A stretch of DNA of 10,458 nucleotides from Burkholderiales bacterium (GTDB taxonomy: Bacteria > Pseudomonadota > Gammaproteobacteria > Burkholderiales > Burkholderiaceae_C), in NCBI GenBank assembly GCA_013205525.1, contig JABMMR010000314.1:1-10458 (forward strand), in the 5' to 3' direction. Every line of letters begins with the position of its first letter. Positions within the stretch are counted from its first letter, which is position 1. Below, in pieces: positions 6,569-10,458 of the stretch. The position numbers and the translations under genes were made by a program. The notes under the pieces were generated by a model, which saw only the letters and a program-made list of their open reading frames with translations, did not search any database and was not told the DNA's origin.

Positions 6569-8095
6569 ATGAATACTTACATACGCCTGCACCCCGCCGA
6601 TGATGTAGTCATCGCCCGCCAACAACTGCTCTCAGGCGCAAGCGTGGAGAGCATTCCCGTGCGCGGCCTTATCCCGCCTGGGCACAAAGTGGCCACCCGC
6701 GCCATCGCCTCGGGTGCGCCTGTGCGTCGCTACAACCAAATCATTGGCTTTGCCTGCAAAGACATCGCTGCGGGTGAGCATGTGCACACCCACAACCTCG
6801 ACATGGGACCCAACAAGGGTGACTTTGCCCGCGACTATGCTTTTTGCGCCGATGTCAAACCCGAGGCGGCACCACTGCACGCCGAGTTCATGGGCTATGT
6901 GCGCGCTGATGGCCGCGTGGCCACGCGCAACTATCTTGGTGTGCTGTCTAGCGTGAACTGCTCGGCCACGGTGGCTCGCGCCATTGCAGACCATTTCTCC
7001 AAAACCCTCAACCCCTCGGCCTTGGCCGACTTCCCCAACGTCGATGGCGTGGTCGCACTCACCCACAGCAGCGGCTGCGGCATGGACACCGAGGGCTTAG
7101 GCATGCAGGTGTTGGAGCGCACCTTGGCTGGTTACGCCACCCACCCCAATTTCGCCGGTGTGTTGGCGGTGGGCTTGGGTTGCGAAGCCAATCAACTGAA
7201 GTCTTGGCTGTCGCACAGTGGCTTGAAAGAGGGCAGCATGCTGCAAACTTTTAATATCCAAGACAGCGGCGGCACCCGCCTCACGGTGGCCAAGGGCATA
7301 GCTTTGATCACCGCCATGTTGCCCACAGCCAATCTCGCCCAACGCCAGCCTTGCAGCGTCGCCCACATCACCGTGGGATTGCAGTGCGGCGGCTCGGACG
7401 GTTATTCGGGCATCAGCGCCAACCCCGCTTTGGGTGCAGCGGTCGACCTGTTGGTGGCACACGGTGGCACCGCCATCCTCAGCGAAACCCCTGAGATTTA
7501 TGGCGCAGAACATTTGCTCACGCGCCGTGCGGTGCGCCGCGAAGTGGGCGAAAAACTGGTTGCGCGCATACGCTGGTGGGAGCACTACACCGCCATGCAC
7601 CAAGGCGAGATGAACAACAACCCCTCGCCTGGCAACAAAGCCGGCGGCTTGACCACGATTTTGGAAAAGTCGCTGGGCGCGGTGGCCAAGGGCGGCACCA
7701 GCAATTTGCAAGCGGTGTATGAATATGCAGAAAAAATAACCGCCCATGGCTTTATCTACATGGACACGCCGGGCTACGACCCGGTCAGCGCCACCGGTCA
7801 GGTGGCGGGCGGGGCCAACCTGATTTGCTTCACCACTGGACGTGGGTCAGCCTATGGCTGCGCGCCCGCGCCTTCTATCAAACTCGCCACCAACAGCGCT
7901 TTGTGGCAACGCCAAGCCGATGACATCGACATCAACTGCGGCGATATTGTGGATGGCGAAAGTACGGTGCAAGGCAAAGGCGAGGAGATATTTCAAGCCA
8001 TCATTGCTTGCGCCTCAGGCCGCAGCAGCAAAAGTGAGAGCCACGGCTATGGGCAAAACGAGTTTGTGCCTTGGCAGCTCGGCGCGGTTATGTGA
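6569..8095 (+). CDS. UxaA/GarD-family acid-sugar dehydratase (altronate dehydratase-like)
   Basis: The 508-residue product is a full-length member of the UxaA (altronate) / GarD (galactarate) dehydratase family, metal-dependent enzymes that remove water from C2-C3 of sugar acids to give 2-keto-3-deoxy acids. Residues 7-80 form the N-terminal SAF domain ('RGLIPPGHKVA', 'HVHTHNL'). The large catalytic domain shows 'GYVRADGRVATRNYLGVLSS' (109-128), HSSGCG (166-171), GLGCE (202-206), 'GLQCGGSDGYSGISANP' (270-286), 'NPSPGNKAGGLTTILEKSLG' (351-370) and 'GRGSAYGCAPAPSIK' (424-438). Length agrees with E. coli UxaA (about 495) and GarD (about 523). The neighbouring SDR and diketo-hydrolase genes argue against true altronate dehydratase. 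A D-arabinonate-, L-fuconate- or related aldonate dehydratase fits better; I recall a UxaA-type D-arabinonate dehydratase in Herbaspirillum. No clear ribosome site precedes the ATG. The 3' end overlaps slmA by 8 bp. Confidence 0.92.
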   Translation: MNTYIRLHPADDVVIARQQLLSGASVESIPVRGLIPPGHKVATRAIASGAPVRRYNQIIGFACKDIAAGEHVHTHNLDMGPNKGDFARDYAFCADVKPEAAPLHAEFMGYVRADGRVATRNYLGVLSSVNCSATVARAIADHFSKTLNPSALADFPNVDGVVALTHSSGCGMDTEGLGMQVLERTLAGYATHPNFAGVLAVGLGCEANQLKSWLSHSGLKEGSMLQTFNIQDSGGTRLTVAKGIALITAMLPTANLAQRQPCSVAHITVGLQCGGSDGYSGISANPALGAAVDLLVAHGGTAILSETPEIYGAEHLLTRRAVRREVGEKLVARIRWWEHYTAMHQGEMNNNPSPGNKAGGLTTILEKSLGAVAKGGTSNLQAVYEYAEKITAHGFIYMDTPGYDPVSATGQVAGGANLICFTTGRGSAYGCAPAPSIKLATNSALWQRQADDIDINCGDIVDGESTVQGKGEEIFQAIIACASGRSSKSESHGYGQNEFVPWQLGAVM

Positions 8096-8717
8096 TGAGC
8101 GCCAAACTGGCGTCTAAGTGCTCGGTAGGCAAGCGCTTGTAGCCGCTGCGTGCAAAGCGCTGCAAGCGTCCCACCACAAACGACACCAACACCGAGGCCT
8201 GCACATTGGCGTCTACAGAAGGTGTGAGCGAAGCCTGCGCCTGCGCTTGTTCACGCAACACCAGCCGCAAGCTGGACTCAAAGCGATCGAAAAACTGGTT
8301 CATGCGCTGCTCGAGGCGGTCGTTTTCAAACACCAAGGCGTCGCCCACCATGACCCTAGCCATGCCCGGGTTGCGCTGGGCAAACTGCAACAACACTGTC
8401 ACCATGTGACGCGCTTTTTGCACCGAGGTGTCGTGGCTCTCGGCAATTTGGTTGAGCAAACTGAAGATGCTGGTTTCAATGAACTCGATAAGGCCTTCAA
8501 ACATTTGCGCCTTGCTGGCGAAATGCCTGTAAAGCGCCGCCTCAGACACCTCGAGGCGCGCGGCCAAGGCGGCGGTGGTGATGCGCTCAGCCCCGGGCTG
8601 CTCGAGCATGGCCGCCAAGGTCTGCAATATTTGAATACGCCGCTCGCCGGGCTTGGGCCGCTTGCGTGGCGAGGTTTCGGCATCAGAGGACGTACTGCTG
8701 GTATGCGCGGTGGCCAT
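8088..8717 (-). CDS. slmA: Nucleoid occlusion factor SlmA (TetR family)
   Basis: The 209-residue protein has a TetR helix-turn-helix at about 45-65 ('ITTAALAARLEVSEAALYRHF') and the SlmA-specific continuation 'FASKAQMFEGLIEFIE' (66-81), 'RNPGMARVMVGDAL' (115-128) and 'FERMNQFFDRFE'-like sequence near 136-147, closely parallel to E. coli SlmA (198 residues). SlmA binds chromosomal sites and FtsZ, blocking Z-ring assembly over the nucleoid. A polar, Ser/Thr-rich tail of about 20 residues precedes the conserved part and is longer than in E. coli. The start is set by an ideal AAGGAG (8729-8724), 6 bases before the ATG. It lies 17 bp after argB on the same strand, so co-transcription is likely. 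It is a TetR protein beside a catabolic operon but is not expected to regulate it. Confidence 0.9.
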   Translation of the reverse strand: MATAHTSSTSSDAETSPRKRPKPGERRIQILQTLAAMLEQPGAERITTAALAARLEVSEAALYRHFASKAQMFEGLIEFIETSIFSLLNQIAESHDTSVQKARHMVTVLLQFAQRNPGMARVMVGDALVFENDRLEQRMNQFFDRFESSLRLVLREQAQAQASLTPSVDANVQASVLVSFVVGRLQRFARSGYKRLPTEHLDASLALIT

Positions 8718-8723
8718 CGAACA

Positions 8724-8729
8724 CTCCTT
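8724..8729 (-). promoter_or_regulatory. slmA ribosome binding site
   Basis: A consensus AAGGAG on the minus strand lies in the 17-bp argB-slmA gap, 6 bases before the slmA ATG. It fixes the slmA start and allows independent translation within the shared transcript. Confidence 0.7.
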
Positions 8730-8734
8730 GAAAG

Positions 8735-9640
<906 letters not shown>

Positions 9641-9717
9641 TCACAAAGTTGGACTGATTGTGCCGTATTGGCCCAGCCTATGCACCTGTTGGGCCGTTAA
9701 CGCTTTGAATATCACTT

Positions 9718-9734
9718 GATTCAATGTTTGAATC
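9718..9734. repeat. Perfect 7-bp inverted repeat, candidate operator
   Basis: GATTCAA (9718-9724) and TTGAATC (9728-9734) are exact reverse complements around a 3-base TGT spacer. A further copy of the half-site, TTTGAAT at 9704-9710, repeats the 9727-9733 sequence 23 bp upstream, about two helical turns. The layout suggests a dimeric regulator site upstream of argB and the H-NS-like gene. The bound protein is unknown. Confidence 0.4.
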
Positions 9735-9767
9735 TACACATATATTAAAATAGAAAATGAATATATA

Positions 9768-9795
9768 TTGTCTTTATTAATATTTCGAAGATAAT
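9768..9795 (+). promoter_or_regulatory. Candidate sigma70 promoter of the H-NS-like gene
   Basis: TTGTCT (9768-9773) and GATAAT (9790-9795) match four and five of six consensus positions with a 16-base spacer. Transcription would begin near 9802, leaving a leader of roughly 28 bases that includes the ribosome site at 9819-9824. Chance matches are common in AT-rich DNA. Confidence 0.4.
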
Positions 9796-9818
9796 GTCTT
9801 TTCATTTATTTATATATC

Positions 9819-9824
9819 AGGAGA
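9819..9824 (+). promoter_or_regulatory. Ribosome binding site deciding the H-NS-like gene start
   Basis: AGGAGA lies 5 bases before the ATG at 9830. It would sit inside the coding region if translation began at the in-frame ATG at 9794, which has no such site and adds 12 residues (MSFHLFIYQEIL) unlike the family. The start at 9830 is therefore preferred. Confidence 0.75.
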
Positions 9825-9829
9825 TACTC

Positions 9830-10216
9830 ATGGCCCGTACCAGCCCCACCACCCAACTCGAAAAAATCCGCGCCGCCAGAATCAAATTGGAAAAAGAAGA
9901 ACAGCGTTTGATGTTGCGTGGTCACGATAAAGCCTTGGCACAAATTGTGCAAATTGCCCATACTGCTGGCTTAACTGCAGCCCAAATTGCCCAAGCCATG
10001 GGCGTCAAAGGAAAGGTTAAAACCGCAGCCAAAACCAGCGCAGCCAAGACAAGTAAAGCAAAACGCTCAACCGCCGGTAAAAAAGTAGCGCCTAAATACC
10101 GCGACCCTGCCCATCCAGACAATAGCTGGACCGGACGCGGCCGCATGCCCCAATGGGTACAAGCTTTACATGCTGCAGGTACTTTGTCCTCCGCCGAAAT
10201 CAAAACCGCCGAATAA
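9830..10216 (+). CDS. H-NS family nucleoid-associated protein with Lys/Ala-rich linker
   Basis: The 128-residue basic protein has an N-terminal helical, charged segment (about 8-31, 'LEKIRAARIKLEKEEQRL') suited to coiled-coil oligomerisation, a second helical part to residue 58 with the family's 'GLTAAQI', a linker at 59-88 full of Lys, Ala, Ser and Thr, and the H-NS C-terminal DNA-binding domain at 89-118. The latter shows 'KYRDPAHPDNSWTGRGRMPQW', split here as KYRDP then SWTGRGRMPQW, the core that inserts in the minor groove of AT-rich DNA. H-NS homologues silence AT-rich genes and shape the nucleoid. The linker holds two tandem AAKTS units (66-75) and resembles histone H1-like tails, making the protein longer than the roughly 100-residue beta-proteobacterial relatives I remember. 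The AT-rich leader suggests autoregulation. Confidence 0.88.
   Translation: MARTSPTTQLEKIRAARIKLEKEEQRLMLRGHDKALAQIVQIAHTAGLTAAQIAQAMGVKGKVKTAAKTSAAKTSKAKRSTAGKKVAPKYRDPAHPDNSWTGRGRMPQWVQALHAAGTLSSAEIKTAE
10025..10054 (+). repeat. Tandem 15-bp coding repeat (two AAKTS units) in the H-NS-like linker
   Basis: Two adjacent 15-base units (10025-10039 and 10040-10054) each encode Ala-Ala-Lys-Thr-Ser and differ at a few third positions. They lie in the basic linker, where repeat number could vary between strains. Confidence 0.5.
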
Positions 10217-10238
10217 TTTTTATTCTCCGCCAACCCAA

Positions 10239-10458
10239 ATGCTGAACCGCTTAATTTATTTGTTTTTATTACTTCCAGTCATGGCCATGGGTCAAACAAC
10301 CCCTGCGCCGTTGGGGTTGTGGAGTTACAGCTTGGGCGCGCAGCGTTATGCCGAGCCATCCATGCAACTGGTGGGTCCAGAAATAGGCATGCATTGGCGC
10401 AGTCGCCCGCGCTTGGGTTTGCGCCGAGCACAATTGGAAGTCGATGCACTGGTGGGGC
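10239..10458 (+). CDS. Exported protein of unknown function, N-terminal part (cut by right window edge)
   Basis: An open frame from the ATG at 10239 continues to the window end without a stop, giving 73 complete codons. The first residues, MLNRLIYLFLLLPVMAMGQ, form a clear signal peptide with likely cleavage near AMG/QTT, so the product goes to the periplasm or outer membrane. The next stretch ('WSYSLGAQRYAEPSM', then 'EIGMHWRSRPRLGLRRA') alternates polar and hydrophobic residues in a way that could suit an outer-membrane beta-barrel, but too little is visible to assign a family. It begins 22 bp after the H-NS-like gene on the same strand with no obvious ribosome site or terminator between, so it may be co-transcribed. 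Confidence 0.6.
   Translation, partial: MLNRLIYLFLLLPVMAMGQTTPAPLGLWSYSLGAQRYAEPSMQLVGPEIGMHWRSRPRLGLRRAQLEVDALVG

Noticed and set aside
8088..8717. TetR-family protein as the local repressor of the catabolic operons
   Set aside because: Its sequence follows SlmA beyond the helix-turn-helix and it pairs with argB, so a metabolic repressor role is unlikely.
9740..9766. ATATATT / AATATAT inverted arms as a terminator or hairpin
   Set aside because: The arms are pure A/T with a 13-base spacer, so pairing would be weak; such matches are expected by chance in AT-rich DNA.
9965..10003. Helix-turn-helix-like 'AGLTAAQIAQAMG' in the H-NS-like protein
   Set aside because: A GLT-type segment after the first helices is common in beta-proteobacterial H-NS relatives, so I do not call a separate DNA-binding domain.

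Overview
The window reads as chromosomal DNA of a betaproteobacterium, most likely Burkholderiales and plausibly Comamonadaceae. The reasons are an argB-slmA pair in that order, a short H-NS-like protein of the beta-proteobacterial type, a TRAP transporter feeding a sugar-acid pathway, and codon use rich in G/C third positions but with many TTG leucines. The taxonomic call is inference from gene content; there is no rRNA gene or other marker here.

Left part (1-3478, minus strand): a tight four-gene operon read leftwards. In transcription order it holds a short-chain dehydrogenase of the 2-keto-3-deoxy-L-fuconate dehydrogenase/BDH2 type, a second classical NAD-type SDR, a fumarylacetoacetate-hydrolase-family enzyme (2,4-diketo-3-deoxy-acid hydrolase type), and a secreted di-haem cytochrome c of the DUF1111 'thiol oxidoreductase' family that runs off the left edge. 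A 153-bp divergent intergenic region (3479-3631) separates it from the right-hand operon.

Middle part (3632-8095, plus strand): a complete tripartite TRAP transporter (periplasmic binding protein, small DctQ-type and large DctM-type membrane subunits) followed by a full-length UxaA/GarD-family acid-sugar dehydratase. The two divergent operons make a coherent non-phosphorylative catabolic module: TRAP import of an aldonate, dehydration to a 2-keto-3-deoxy acid, NAD-dependent oxidation at C4, and hydrolytic cleavage of the 2,4-diketo acid to pyruvate plus a 2- or 3-carbon hydroxy acid (glycolate or lactate). D-arabinonate, L-fuconate or a relative with the same C2-C4 configuration are the best substrate guesses, but the substrate cannot be read from sequence. 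No dedicated regulator and no lactonase are in view.

Right part (8088-10458): housekeeping genes. slmA (nucleoid occlusion TetR-family protein) and argB (acetylglutamate kinase) form a leftward pair. The slmA stop codon overlaps the end of the dehydratase gene by 8 bp, so the catabolic module abuts the core genes with no terminator between. After an AT-rich divergent intergenic region (9632-9829) with a perfect 7-bp dyad and a candidate promoter comes a 128-residue H-NS-family nucleoid protein with an unusually lysine/alanine-rich linker. Last is the start of an exported protein of unknown function, cut by the right edge.

I saw no tRNA, rRNA, CRISPR array, insertion sequence, phage gene or attachment site. 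The most interesting part is the sugar-acid module, which fits a known pathway type with an unresolved substrate and an unexpected di-haem cytochrome in the same operon; I do not claim an entirely new system.
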